DNA from: Paenibacillus phytorum
Lineage (GTDB): Bacteria; Bacillota; Bacilli; Paenibacillales; NBRC-103111
Assembly: GCF_013141715.1 (NCBI RefSeq)
Contig: NZ_WHOA01000030.1
Coordinates: 1-64,000, forward strand
Direction of reading: 5' to 3'
Length of the DNA stretch: 64,000 bases
In this document: piece after piece, positions 49,805 to 58,316 of the stretch
How the letters are laid out: each line of letters starts with the position of its first letter
Position numbering within the stretch: the stretch's first letter is position 1
Position numbers and translations under genes: made by a program
Notes under the pieces: model-generated
Seen by the model: the letters and a program-made list of their open reading frames with translations, nothing else
Told to the model about the DNA's origin: nothing
The model's database searches: none

Positions 49805-51540
49805 TTCAAGTCACTCCTTGTTTTCTGTTCTACGAATTGTTTAATTTGGGTCTGACTGCTCATGGATAAAACCTGCTCCGTGTAGCCTGCCCACTCTCTA
49901 TGTGAAGTTTGTTTAATTAACGCTCTCGCTGGCAAAATCGAACTGGCACTCATGCTAAATTCATGGAGTCCCATGCCGAGAAGAATCGGTATCGCCGTTT
50001 CGTCACCGGCCATTTCTCCACACATGCCAACCCATTTACCTTCTTTGGCTGCTGCCTGAATAACCATTTGAATTAAGCGTAAAATGGCGGGGTGACAAGG
50101 TTGGTATAAGTAAGAAACGGTTTCGTTCATCCGATCTGCCGCCATTGTATATTGAATAAGATCATTCGTTCCAATACTGAAGAAATCGGCCTCTTTCGCC
50201 AAGAAATCCGCTGCTAGCGCTGCAGCCGGCACTTCAATCATAATGCCGACCTCTATGGTTTCGGATACGGCAATTCCTTCTTGAACTAGCTTCTCTTTCT
50301 CTTCTTGAAGCAATTGTTTGGCAGCTAGCAGCTCATCCACAATGGCAATCATCGGGAACATAATTTTCAATTGTCCATAGCTGCTTGCTCTCAGAAGCGC
50401 CCTTAACTGTGTACGAAACAGATCTTGCTTGCTCAGACATAGACGAATCGCGCGTAGACCAAGGAACGGATTGCTCTCTACAGGGAGCTTCATGTAAGGC
50501 AGTTCTTTATCTCCGCCTATATCGAGTGTACGTATAACGACAGGTTTACTGTTCATTCGTTCCAACACATGCTTATAGACCTGGAACTGTTCCTCTTCAC
50601 TAGGCAGAGAGCTGCGCCCCATATAAAGAAATTCGGTCCGAAACAAACCGATGCCTTCCGCCCCGTTAGCTAACACCTTCTGCAAATCTTCCACACTGCC
50701 AATGTTGGCAGCCAATTCTACGCGGCGCCCGTCTGCTGAGATTGAAGGTTGATCCAACAGCTTGCGCAGTTCGATTCTTCGCTGATCGTATGCTGCTTTA
50801 CGAGCTTTGTAGGTCTCCATCTCTTCATCACTTGGAGCGATGAGTACGGTGCCCTCTACGGCATCCATAATAATCATGGTGCCCATTTTGATTTCCACTG
50901 CCGCTGCTCCTGCTCCAACAATAGCTGGTACCTCAAGCGAGCGAGCCATGATCGCCGAATGCGAAGTACGGCTGCCGATCTCAGTTACAAAGCCAAGCAC
51001 ATAATCGAGATTTAACTGTGCGGTATCGGACGGTGTCAAATCTTCGGCTATCAAAATGCAAGGCTCGTTAATGGCCGCAATCGCTGCATAAGAGACACCT
51101 CGAAGCCGGCTCATAATTCGACCCGTGACGTCACGCACATCACTAGCGCGTTCCCGGAGCAGCTCGTTATCCATCGAGCTCAGTATTTCGATGAAGCTGC
51201 TCGCAACTTCATGCAGCTTAAATTCAGCATTCAAGCCTTCGCTTTCAATACCCTCGATAATTGCATCAATATAATCCGGGTCTTCCAAAAGCATCAAATG
51301 TGCTTCGAAAATTTCAGCTTTTGCTGCACCCATGCGCTGTTCAGTCAAATCTTTAATCTCTTCTAACTCTTGTTTCGCTTCCTCGACAGCTTTGCGAAAT
51401 CGTTCTACTTCTATAGGAGCGTCTGCCACCTTCTCAGGGGCAGGTTCGTAATGAGCATTGTTCAACCGAAAAGCTTTCGCTATTGCAATGCCGGGGGAAG
51501 CAGCAATGCCGGTAAGTCGTTTTGTCATCATTTTAGCCAT
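49801..51540 (-). CDS. ptsI: phosphoenolpyruvate-protein phosphotransferase (Enzyme I)
   Basis: The protein has 579 aa from ATG 51540, seven bases after AAGGGGAG; a TTG at 51561 lies before that site. Enzyme I begins with GIAASPGIAIAKAF, has the phosphorylated His in GSRTSHSAIMARSLEVPAIVG, the PEP-binding barrel (FRTEFLYMGR, LDIGGDKELPY, FFSIGTNDLIQYTMAADR) and catalytic Cys in WVGMCGEMAGDE. It starts the PTS phosphate chain for HPr and then for MtlF/MtlA. It follows mtlD after 17 bases. It may be the only Enzyme I or a second copy; this cannot be told from one window. Confidence 0.95.
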   Translation of the reverse strand: MAKMMTKRLTGIAASPGIAIAKAFRLNNAHYEPAPEKVADAPIEVERFRKAVEEAKQELEEIKDLTEQRMGAAKAEIFEAHLMLLEDPDYIDAIIEGIESEGLNAEFKLHEVASSFIEILSSMDNELLRERASDVRDVTGRIMSRLRGVSYAAIAAINEPCILIAEDLTPSDTAQLNLDYVLGFVTEIGSRTSHSAIMARSLEVPAIVGAGAAAVEIKMGTMIIMDAVEGTVLIAPSDEEMETYKARKAAYDQRRIELRKLLDQPSISADGRRVELAANIGSVEDLQKVLANGAEGIGLFRTEFLYMGRSSLPSEEEQFQVYKHVLERMNSKPVVIRTLDIGGDKELPYMKLPVESNPFLGLRAIRLCLSKQDLFRTQLRALLRASSYGQLKIMFPMIAIVDELLAAKQLLQEEKEKLVQEGIAVSETIEVGIMIEVPAAALAADFLAKEADFFSIGTNDLIQYTMAADRMNETVSYLYQPCHPAILRLIQMVIQAAAKEGKWVGMCGEMAGDETAIPILLGMGLHEFSMSASSILPARALIKQTSHREWAGYTEQVLSMSSQTQIKQFVEQKTRSDLK

Positions 51541-51557
51541 TTGGGGACTCCCCTTTC

Positions 51558-52715
51558 TCAAGATAGATCTGATTGTTTTAATTGTTCATATTGGGTTCTA
51601 ATCATTTCATGAATCAGATGGTCTTCAGAGATGGTCGTATACTTCGTTATCGTTTGAGCAACTCCGAGCTTTCGCAATTCAGCTTGAATCTGGGCGGCTT
51701 CAGGATCTTCCTGATCATTAAACAAGAAAGCAGCGGCCATCGCCATAGCTAAATAGGTCGGTTTCATCCCAAGCTCATAGGCCTGCAAAGCGGGACGAAC
51801 AAGACGATCATTGCTGGATAACTTACGAATCGGCGATCTACCTACTCGAGTAACCTCGTCTATCAAATAGGGGTTTATGAATCTGTTCAAAATTTTATCG
51901 ATATACTGCTCATGCTGAGCAAGATCGAAGCCGTGTTTTTCGATAAGCAGGGCGCCAGTCTCATGCATAACATGACGCACAAGCGAAGCAATTTGCGAGT
52001 TCGCCATCGCATCTTGAATCGTAGTAAAGCCATGTAAATATCCAAGATAAGCCGCGCTGCAGTGTCCTGTATTGACCGTAAACAGCTTGCGCTCAATGTA
52101 CGGCTCCAGATGTTTCACATAATGGATACCCTCAATGCGGTGGAAGCCCTCCAGCATTTGGGACTCGTCAACAACCCATTCGTAGAAGGGCTCAACCGTG
52201 ACTTGCAGCGGGTCTTCATTATGTTGGATTGGAACAATCCGATCGACAGCAGCATCAGGAAATGCGATGCTTGCGTCTACTTTATCGTGCAGATCTTCAC
52301 TTAGATGAGCGTATACATGTTCTTTGAGCTGCGTACTTCCACCAAGGGCATTCTCACATGCAATGATGTGTAGTGGCGCCGCTCCGCGTTCGATCCGCAT
52401 TTCAATCCCTTTGGCGATCCCAGCAGCAATATGTTTCAGAATGTTTACGCCCACGGCTGTTGTAACCAAATCGGCCTCAGCAACGGCTCTAGCTATATCT
52501 TCTAAATTCTTACCATTAATAGCCGTAACATTTGAAACGGTGAACGTTTCTTGATCCTCATTTGCTAAGCGTACTGTATATGACTTCCTCTCCTGCAATA
52601 GCTCAACCAAGCTATCATTCACATCGGAGAAAATCACCTCATAACCGGCCTGGGACAAAATTAAACCAATGAACCCCCTGCCGATGTTTCCTGCACCAAA
52701 ATGGACAGCCCTCAT
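51558..52715 (-). CDS. mtlD: mannitol-1-phosphate 5-dehydrogenase
   Basis: The 385-aa protein has an NAD-binding N-terminus MRAVHFGAGNIGRGFIG, the long-chain polyol dehydrogenase region with VNTGHCSAAYLGYLHG and the catalytic-lysine region EPYIERKLF, and ends in the all-helical domain. It oxidises mannitol 1-phosphate to fructose 6-phosphate. ATG overlaps the mtlF stop by four bases. Confidence 0.97.
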   Translation of the reverse strand: MRAVHFGAGNIGRGFIGLILSQAGYEVIFSDVNDSLVELLQERKSYTVRLANEDQETFTVSNVTAINGKNLEDIARAVAEADLVTTAVGVNILKHIAAGIAKGIEMRIERGAAPLHIIACENALGGSTQLKEHVYAHLSEDLHDKVDASIAFPDAAVDRIVPIQHNEDPLQVTVEPFYEWVVDESQMLEGFHRIEGIHYVKHLEPYIERKLFTVNTGHCSAAYLGYLHGFTTIQDAMANSQIASLVRHVMHETGALLIEKHGFDLAQHEQYIDKILNRFINPYLIDEVTRVGRSPIRKLSSNDRLVRPALQAYELGMKPTYLAMAMAAAFLFNDQEDPEAAQIQAELRKLGVAQTITKYTTISEDHLIHEMIRTQYEQLKQSDLS

Positions 52716-53149
52716 GACTCCATCCCGCTTTCGAAAATTTTCACCATTTCTTCAGGCGTCGCCGCTTTCATGATCATCTCCATGTTCTCATCCTCGGAAC
52801 AAATCATCGCGACATTCGTTAAGATATCCAGATGATCATTACCCGCGGCAGCAATACCAATGACTAAGGTGGCTTTTTCACCTTCACCGAAATCCACACC
52901 CTCCGGAATTTGCACAATCGACAATCCTGTCGATAAAATCAGTGATTTGGAATCCTGCGTACCATGAGGGATAGCCAGACCATTTCCCATATAGGTGGAC
53001 AATGTTTGTTCTCGTTCCAGCATTTTATCGATATAAGCAGCCGACACATGACCTGCATCTACTAACAGTTGGCCTGCCATCCGAATGGCCTCGAATTTAT
53101 CCTTGGGCTTAGCGTTTAGTTTAATTTTATTCGTTGATAAGATAGTCAT
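52712..53149 (-). CDS. mtlF: mannitol-specific PTS EIIA component
   Basis: The 145-aa EIIA-Mtl domain protein has the active-site His62 in GNGLAIPHGTQDSK. It passes phosphate from HPr to the EIIB domain of MtlA. It lies 23 bases after mtlR and overlaps mtlD. Confidence 0.95.
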   Translation of the reverse strand: MTILSTNKIKLNAKPKDKFEAIRMAGQLLVDAGHVSAAYIDKMLEREQTLSTYMGNGLAIPHGTQDSKSLILSTGLSIVQIPEGVDFGEGEKATLVIGIAAAGNDHLDILTNVAMICSEDENMEMIMKAATPEEMVKIFESGMES

Positions 53150-53172
53150 GGTTATCTCTCCCTATATCCGAT

Positions 53173-55212
53173 TTATTTTTTATTTTCTAAAAAGGCAGCG
53201 AGTTCCTGGGATAAAAAATGCTTGATCTCCGACTGAGTCCCCGATTTCAATAGTTCGATCATTTCTGGAATCAATAGATAAGAGCTTATTTCACTGAGCA
53301 CTTCAAGGCTTTCTTTCGAAAGCTCCTTCGGACCAAGCATGAGCAGCAGCTGCTTTACATCTGACGCCATACCTTGGTCTAACAGCAGGTCTTCCTTTAA
53401 TCGAAATAAATTGAAAGATGGCTTCCTAACCTGCTCGCTTCGAATGTGAAAGAGGGCAAGACCCGTGTCTGGGATAACTTGACTACTTAATCGTTCTCTT
53501 TCTAGCAGCAGGTTGACGATTGGCTCCACTTCATCGATCACACCTGAGTGTCTAACATATCCACAAATGACCTCCAAAGTTTCTCTCAGACTGTGAAAGG
53601 ATTGCTCGATAGGATACACCGTAAATGGATCGATGATGCTTACAATTTCGTTGACATAGTGTTGAATTCGATGCAATCTGTTCGTGGAATCAGCCTCTTG
53701 AAGCGATTCAGTACGCTCTCCAGCTTCTTTTTGCAGTGTAACATTTTGAATAAATAGCCTTAGCCGCTCGGCTTCTTCCTTCGTTAACAGGGGGCTTAGC
53801 TTCAAGTACTGATCTTCATCCAAAGGCAAATCCACTGTAGATATAATCAAATCGTATTCCTTTTCGGGGATGCGCGCTGCTTCAAACCAAGAAGCATGAC
53901 CGATAATATCAATTTGCGGAAGCTCCTTGGTAAGTCTTACGGCCAACATTTTGGAAGTCCCGATCCCACTTGTACATACGAGAATCGCTTTAACATTACG
54001 CCTAAATTGCTTTTGTCTCTCGATAGAAGCTCCGAAATGCATAACCAGAAAGCCAATTTCTTCATCGGGCACGGCAATTTCGGTTATTGTTTTATCTACT
54101 GCTTTCCGTATAGCTTCAAATAGAGCTTCATAATCTTTCTTGATTTGCGATAAAAGCGGATTGCGAATGGTTGCACCTGCTTGAAGCCGCCTCAAAGCGG
54201 ACTCCAAATGGCTAAGCAGCCCCTCTCGTAATGAACGATCATCGCTGAAACGGACCGCGATACTGCTCTCCATGTTCCGGATGAGCTTCCACACGATTTC
54301 CATATAGCTTAGCTCTTCCACCGGAAGCAGCTGATTCGGATGTTTGAGTGACTTGGGCTCCAGTAGTTCGGCTATATAGAAAATTTCTGCTGTTATTAAT
54401 TCAATTGGAATTACCTTAGATAGCTGCTCAATCGTATGCGTAAGCAGCTTATTTGATCGAAGCGAGTAAGGTTCAGGGTGCAGTTCGATCTGTCTACCCT
54501 GCTGAATTCTAGCAATAGTTATCGAAATCTGAATGAGCAGATTGGTGTAATCTTGCTCGGATAGTTCACTTAAACCTTCATCTTCAGCAAGCCAAAGAGC
54601 GGCCTCCACCTTCGTAAAGTTTTCTTTCCCAATGAGTTCCAACAACCTTTGTGTAACTGGCGAATGCGAATTCACATTTTTCCCAAATAGATCAGCTTCA
54701 TCGAGACCGTTTTTGGCAAGCTGTGCAATCATCCTGCGTTTATTCGCCTCGGAACCGCTCAAACCAACACCATATCCTCTTTTACGTACAAGGATTAGGT
54801 CAGACTTCTGTATCCAGCTATCCAGCTCATCGAGATCGTGCGTGATGGTTGGGATCGTTACGCCCAATTCATGAGACAAAGTGAATAGTTTGACAGGCTC
54901 CTCTTCTTGCAACAAGGTGCACAGAATCATGATTTTGCGATCCTCGGCAGAAAATTCAATGTCCGTCATCCCATATAACAATCGCCGGAACGCCTCAATC
55001 TTTTCCGGTTCTGCTTGTAGATGAATCCCTTTCCCCGATTTTTTTTGCAAAGTTAATCCATAAGCTGCCAAAATCGTCTCCAACTCGGACAGCTCCCTAT
55101 GAACCGTTCTTGTGCTTACATTGATTTCGGCAGCGATTTCTCCTGCTGTAATATCATCGGTTCGATTCATTAACAGCTCTAGGATTTGACGAATCCTGTT
55201 AGACAGGCTCAT
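53173..55212 (-). CDS. mtlR: mannitol operon regulator MtlR (PRD-containing activator)
   Basis: The protein has 679 aa from ATG 55212, seven bases after GAGGAG; the frame is open seven codons further up. The order is N-terminal helix-turn-helix domains (residues 1-190; EIAAEINVSTRTVHRELSELE), PRD1 and PRD2 (about 190-400, with VMHFGASIERQKQF), a EIIB-Gat-like domain (VCTSGIGTSKMLAVRL, reactive Cys), and a C-terminal EIIA-Mtl-like domain (LALFHIRSEQV with its His). MtlR activates the mtl operon when its phosphorylation state signals mannitol. Placed between mtlA and mtlF as in several Bacilli. Confidence 0.94.
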   Translation of the reverse strand: MSLSNRIRQILELLMNRTDDITAGEIAAEINVSTRTVHRELSELETILAAYGLTLQKKSGKGIHLQAEPEKIEAFRRLLYGMTDIEFSAEDRKIMILCTLLQEEEPVKLFTLSHELGVTIPTITHDLDELDSWIQKSDLILVRKRGYGVGLSGSEANKRRMIAQLAKNGLDEADLFGKNVNSHSPVTQRLLELIGKENFTKVEAALWLAEDEGLSELSEQDYTNLLIQISITIARIQQGRQIELHPEPYSLRSNKLLTHTIEQLSKVIPIELITAEIFYIAELLEPKSLKHPNQLLPVEELSYMEIVWKLIRNMESSIAVRFSDDRSLREGLLSHLESALRRLQAGATIRNPLLSQIKKDYEALFEAIRKAVDKTITEIAVPDEEIGFLVMHFGASIERQKQFRRNVKAILVCTSGIGTSKMLAVRLTKELPQIDIIGHASWFEAARIPEKEYDLIISTVDLPLDEDQYLKLSPLLTKEEAERLRLFIQNVTLQKEAGERTESLQEADSTNRLHRIQHYVNEIVSIIDPFTVYPIEQSFHSLRETLEVICGYVRHSGVIDEVEPIVNLLLERERLSSQVIPDTGLALFHIRSEQVRKPSFNLFRLKEDLLLDQGMASDVKQLLLMLGPKELSKESLEVLSEISSYLLIPEMIELLKSGTQSEIKHFLSQELAAFLENKK

Positions 55213-55276
55213 GATATTTCTCCTCGCGAACAAAATGGAGATAACGCCGGCAAATAGCCAGCGTTAGAAAGGTATA

Positions 55277-56710
55277 TTAAGATAATCGTTTCACAAGTTC
55301 ATCGTATTCTGGACTTTTCATGAAATTATCGATGGAAATGTGTTCAGCCTCCGGAGCCTTATTACGTGCTCGATCAGTTAATGATTTATGAGTGATAACG
55401 ATATCTGCATCAGGTGGAATCTCACTAATGGCTGTGTTGACCACGATGACGTCGATAGCAGCTTCTTTCATTTTCTTTCTTAAAATGGAAGCTCCCATCG
55501 CGCTTGACCCCATGCCTGCATCACAGGAGAACACAATTTTTTGTACCTCAGAAGCTGGCGTCAACGTTGAGGTGCTGACTTTTTCAGCTGCCGCGGCAGC
55601 GGGAGCTTGTTTCATTTCTTTCATTTTCGCTGTAGCCTGCTCCAAATCTTCTTCATTCTCGGTTTGCTTCGTCGTTTTCAACAACAATGCACCGACTGCA
55701 AAAGAGACAATCGTAGATGTGATAACCCCAGTGAAAATCGGCAGCATACCTCCTTTAGGAGCCATGGCAATGTAAGCGAAAATGCTTCCCGGTGATGGCG
55801 GAGCAACTAGACCTGCATTGAACAGGGAGAATGTGAACGTACCCGTTACGCCACCCGCGATAACAGCCAGGATCAGACGCGGATTCATGAGAATGTATGG
55901 GAAGTAGATTTCATGGATACCGCCAAAGAAGTGAATAATAGCTGAGCCAGGAGCCGAAAGCTTCGCTGCGCCACGTCCCACCATCCAATACGCGAGCAGG
56001 ATACCAAGACCTGGACCCGGATTGGACTCCAGCATGAACAAGATCGACTTACCTGTTTTGGAGGCTTGATCCAACGCAATCGGACTTAGCACACCGTGAT
56101 TAATCGCGTTGTTCAAGAACAATATTTTACCTGGTTCAATCAAAACGTTTGCAAGCGGGAGCAGACCGGCATTCACAAGTGCTTGAACTCCGGAAGCAAG
56201 AGCTTTACTCACGACCTGAACCGCAGGACCAACTACCGAGTAAGCAAGAACGGCAAGTATAGCGCCAATGATGCCTGAAGAGAAATTGTTGACGAGCATT
56301 TCGAAGCCGGATTTAACTTTACCTTCAATCGATTTATCAAACTTCTTGAGTACCCACGCAGCGAACGGACCTACGATCATCGCCCCAAGAAACATGGGGA
56401 TATCCGTTCCGATGACGACCCCCATCGTGGTTACAGCGCCGATGACGCCGCCGCGTGTTCCGTGTATCATCGTACCTCCCGTATAACCAATTAGGACAGG
56501 GAGTAGATAAGTAATCATGGGGCCGACGAGCTTAGCCAAATATTCATTTGGAATCCAACCTGTCGGAATAAATAAAGCCGTAATTAATCCCCAAGCGATA
56601 AATGCACCAATATTTGGCATCACCATACCACTCAAGAAACGACCGAAACTTTGTACTTTCACCCGGAATCCTCCGGAGGATGCTTGCTTGTGTGCAGAAG
56701 TTGCACTCAT
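55277..56710 (-). CDS. mtlA: mannitol-specific PTS EIICB component
   Basis: The 477-aa protein has an N-terminal EIIC domain with about eight membrane segments (FGRFLSGMVMPNIGAFIAWGL, GGVIGAVTTMGVVIG, FFGGIHEIYFPYILMNPRLILA with the conserved GGIHEIYFPY substrate loop), an Ala/Glu/Lys linker, and the EIIB domain with Cys in IVFSCDAGMGSSAMGAS. It transports and phosphorylates mannitol. First gene of the operon. AAAGGGAGG precedes the ATG, and a cre site lies 41-58 bases upstream. Confidence 0.97.
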   Translation of the reverse strand: MSATSAHKQASSGGFRVKVQSFGRFLSGMVMPNIGAFIAWGLITALFIPTGWIPNEYLAKLVGPMITYLLPVLIGYTGGTMIHGTRGGVIGAVTTMGVVIGTDIPMFLGAMIVGPFAAWVLKKFDKSIEGKVKSGFEMLVNNFSSGIIGAILAVLAYSVVGPAVQVVSKALASGVQALVNAGLLPLANVLIEPGKILFLNNAINHGVLSPIALDQASKTGKSILFMLESNPGPGLGILLAYWMVGRGAAKLSAPGSAIIHFFGGIHEIYFPYILMNPRLILAVIAGGVTGTFTFSLFNAGLVAPPSPGSIFAYIAMAPKGGMLPIFTGVITSTIVSFAVGALLLKTTKQTENEEDLEQATAKMKEMKQAPAAAAAEKVSTSTLTPASEVQKIVFSCDAGMGSSAMGASILRKKMKEAAIDVIVVNTAISEIPPDADIVITHKSLTDRARNKAPEAEHISIDNFMKSPEYDELVKRLS

Positions 56711-56750
56711 TAAGATAACCTCCCTTTGTCTGTTTCATGTTACTATCGTA

Positions 56751-56768
56751 ATGCAAAAGCGCTTACAT
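56751..56768 (-). promoter_or_regulatory. cre site upstream of mtlA
   Basis: Minus strand ATGTAAGCGCTTTTGCAT fits the CcpA consensus and is centred about 50 bases before mtlA. It suggests carbon catabolite repression of the mannitol operon. Confidence 0.8.
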
Positions 56769-56996
56769 ATTCAATCAAATCAAAATCCCTTTTCGTCATG
56801 AATAATGTTGACAACATTTTAACCTACAGCTATCTCGGCTTACGCCGTCCTTGGACGAGCGTTTATTTCATTTGTGCAAAAGTTACGCCGAAGATAGTTC
56901 TCAAACACGCGCGAAGCGCTCGTTGTAGCACTGCCGTATGGCGGTGGTCAACACTTGTTTAAATATTCGTAGTATCGATGGCTCCATACGTGTGGA

Positions 56997-57176
56997 GTTG
57001 TATTTTGTACAAGATTTGGCTAGCTAATCCTCGTTTTCCCCGCGAATGTTGTAAAAATACAACAATTTCACGAGAAAGTAGCTAAATAGCAGGAAATACG
57101 GATAAATTGTTGCACAACATACAACATCTTCAGCTTTCTAGAGAAAAATCAAGGAAATTGTTGTACGGAGTACAAC
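56997..57176. repeat. four spaced TTGTA/TACAA palindromes
   Basis: GTTGTATTTTGTACAAG (56997), GTTGTAAAAATACAAC (57048), GTTGCACAACATACAAC (57109) and GTTGTACGGAGTACAAC (57160) are 51, 61 and 51 bases apart. The intervals are partly alike (TAGCTAA/CTAGAG followed by AGGAAA). They form a short degenerate tandem array of hairpins. Confidence 0.7.
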
Positions 57177-57452
57177 TTCCCTTCCAACTTGCTCTCTACT
57201 TCTCATACTTCTATCACTTCCACTATTTCGAACTCTTCAAATTCTTTCACCATTACCACTACTTCAAGCAATTCCATTACTTCAACCACTCCCACAAATT
57301 CCACTACTACTTCAATACTTCCATTACCTCCAACACTTCTAGCACTCTCAACACCTTCCACCATTTCAACTAGCATCTACCACTTCCACTACTTCCAGCG
57401 ATTCCAACACTTCCACAATTCCACTTCTTCCCACTACCACTCAACAATCCAG
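57177..57452. repeat. G-poor low-complexity tract of TTCCA/ACTTCC units
   Basis: About 275 bases made of variations on ACTTCCACTACTTC, with only eight or nine G on the plus strand. All three plus frames are open for long stretches because the composition excludes stops. It looks like a decayed microsatellite with a 3- and 6-base period. Confidence 0.8.
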
Positions 57453-57468
57453 CAAACAGAGAAACATG

Positions 57469-57498
57469 AAAAACACCATCACTTTCCAAGTGATGGTG
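57469..57498 (-). terminator. second terminator of the lut operon
   Basis: On the minus strand CACCATCACTT pairs perfectly with AAGTGATGGTG around GGA, followed by T5. Confidence 0.7.
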
Positions 57499-57530
57499 CA
57501 TGCATCCGGAATACTTCACTTGATAAATTA

Positions 57531-57571
57531 AAAAAGAGCCGCAAGGGAAATCATTCCCTCACAGCTCTTTG
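57531..57571 (-). terminator. terminator of the lut operon
   Basis: On the minus strand AAAGAGC and GCTCTTTT form the base, with inner GTGAGGGAA/TTCCCTTGC pairing, followed by T6. It begins directly after the lutC stop. Confidence 0.9.
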
Positions 57572-57572
57572 G

Positions 57573-58316
57573 TTACTCAATGATAAGTGCATAAACGATG
57601 CCGGGTCCGTGGACACCAATGGTCAAATCATTCTCGATGTCGGCCGAGCGGCTCGGACCCGAGATAAAATGAATACCTGCCGGTCTATCTTCAGCAGCAA
57701 GTTCATCGAATGGGCGCAAAACTTCGCCCAGCTTTGTTCTTATTCGATCCACCGGGATGATGGCAATAAACGTGGTTGGCAGCAAGCTGACACTTCTGCC
57801 TCTAGTAGCATCGGAAGTGACCACTAGTGAACCTGTGTATGCGACAGCGTGCTCAACGGCGACAATGCCTATGTCCGCTCCAGCCGCTTTCGCGACAAGC
57901 TCATCTTTGGCAGTAGGATCAGCACCTTCTGCGTTCCACACCGTGATGTCCGTTTCCGAGCCAGCAAGCACAGCACGAAGAGACTCTAGCTCCGGTTGAT
58001 CCTGAATGATCAAGTGTTTGGCTTGTGTCTCTGCGATGAAGTTTGCAATGAAATCCTCTGCTTCCACCATACTCGCAAGACGCTTCGTATGGCCCCCGGC
58101 CTTCTGCCAGTTCGTCATGAACAACTGAATGCGCTGTTCGAGCGGGAGATCCACCTGCTCCCAGAATTCAGGAGCCCCCTTCATAGGGTGCGCGGGCGCT
58201 GTTTGTAAAGGCTTAGCTCTGCCTAGCCGATTAGAAATATTAGCAAAGAAGGCCTCCTGATCCTTCAGAGCTTCTTGGTGAAGCTTCTGGAGAAATGCTG
58301 CATCTGATTTAGCCAT
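57573..58316 (-). CDS. lutC: lactate utilization protein C (LUD domain)
   Basis: The 247-aa LUD-domain protein is recognised from the pattern of LutC/YkgG proteins: FANISNRLGR near the start, GADIGIVAVEHAVAYTGSLVVTSD in the core, and FISGPSRSADIENDLTIGVHGPG near the end. It is the third subunit of the LutABC complex that oxidises L-lactate to pyruvate. Its start overlaps the lutB stop by eight bases. Confidence 0.95.
   Translation of the reverse strand: MAKSDAAFLQKLHQEALKDQEAFFANISNRLGRAKPLQTAPAHPMKGAPEFWEQVDLPLEQRIQLFMTNWQKAGGHTKRLASMVEAEDFIANFIAETQAKHLIIQDQPELESLRAVLAGSETDITVWNAEGADPTAKDELVAKAAGADIGIVAVEHAVAYTGSLVVTSDATRGRSVSLLPTTFIAIIPVDRIRTKLGEVLRPFDELAAEDRPAGIHFISGPSRSADIENDLTIGVHGPGIVYALIIE

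Larger units (their letters stand above)
56711..57572. other. 862-bp gene-free spacer between mtl and lut operons
   Basis: No credible gene. In order it holds the cre site, about 230 bases without recognisable signals, four spaced palindromes (56997-57176), a G-poor TTCCA-like low-complexity tract (57177-57452), and two minus-strand terminators for the lut operon. Several open frames over the tract are composition artefacts. Confidence 0.7.

Noticed and set aside
56997..57176. Spaced palindromes as a CRISPR array
   Set aside because: Only four degenerate copies, with spacers that are partly similar to one another.
57189..57827. 212-aa plus-strand open frame rich in Ser/Thr over the low-complexity tract and lutC
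   Set aside because: The first part is open only because the tract lacks G and so lacks stops; the second part is antisense to lutC. No ribosome binding site and no recognisable domain.
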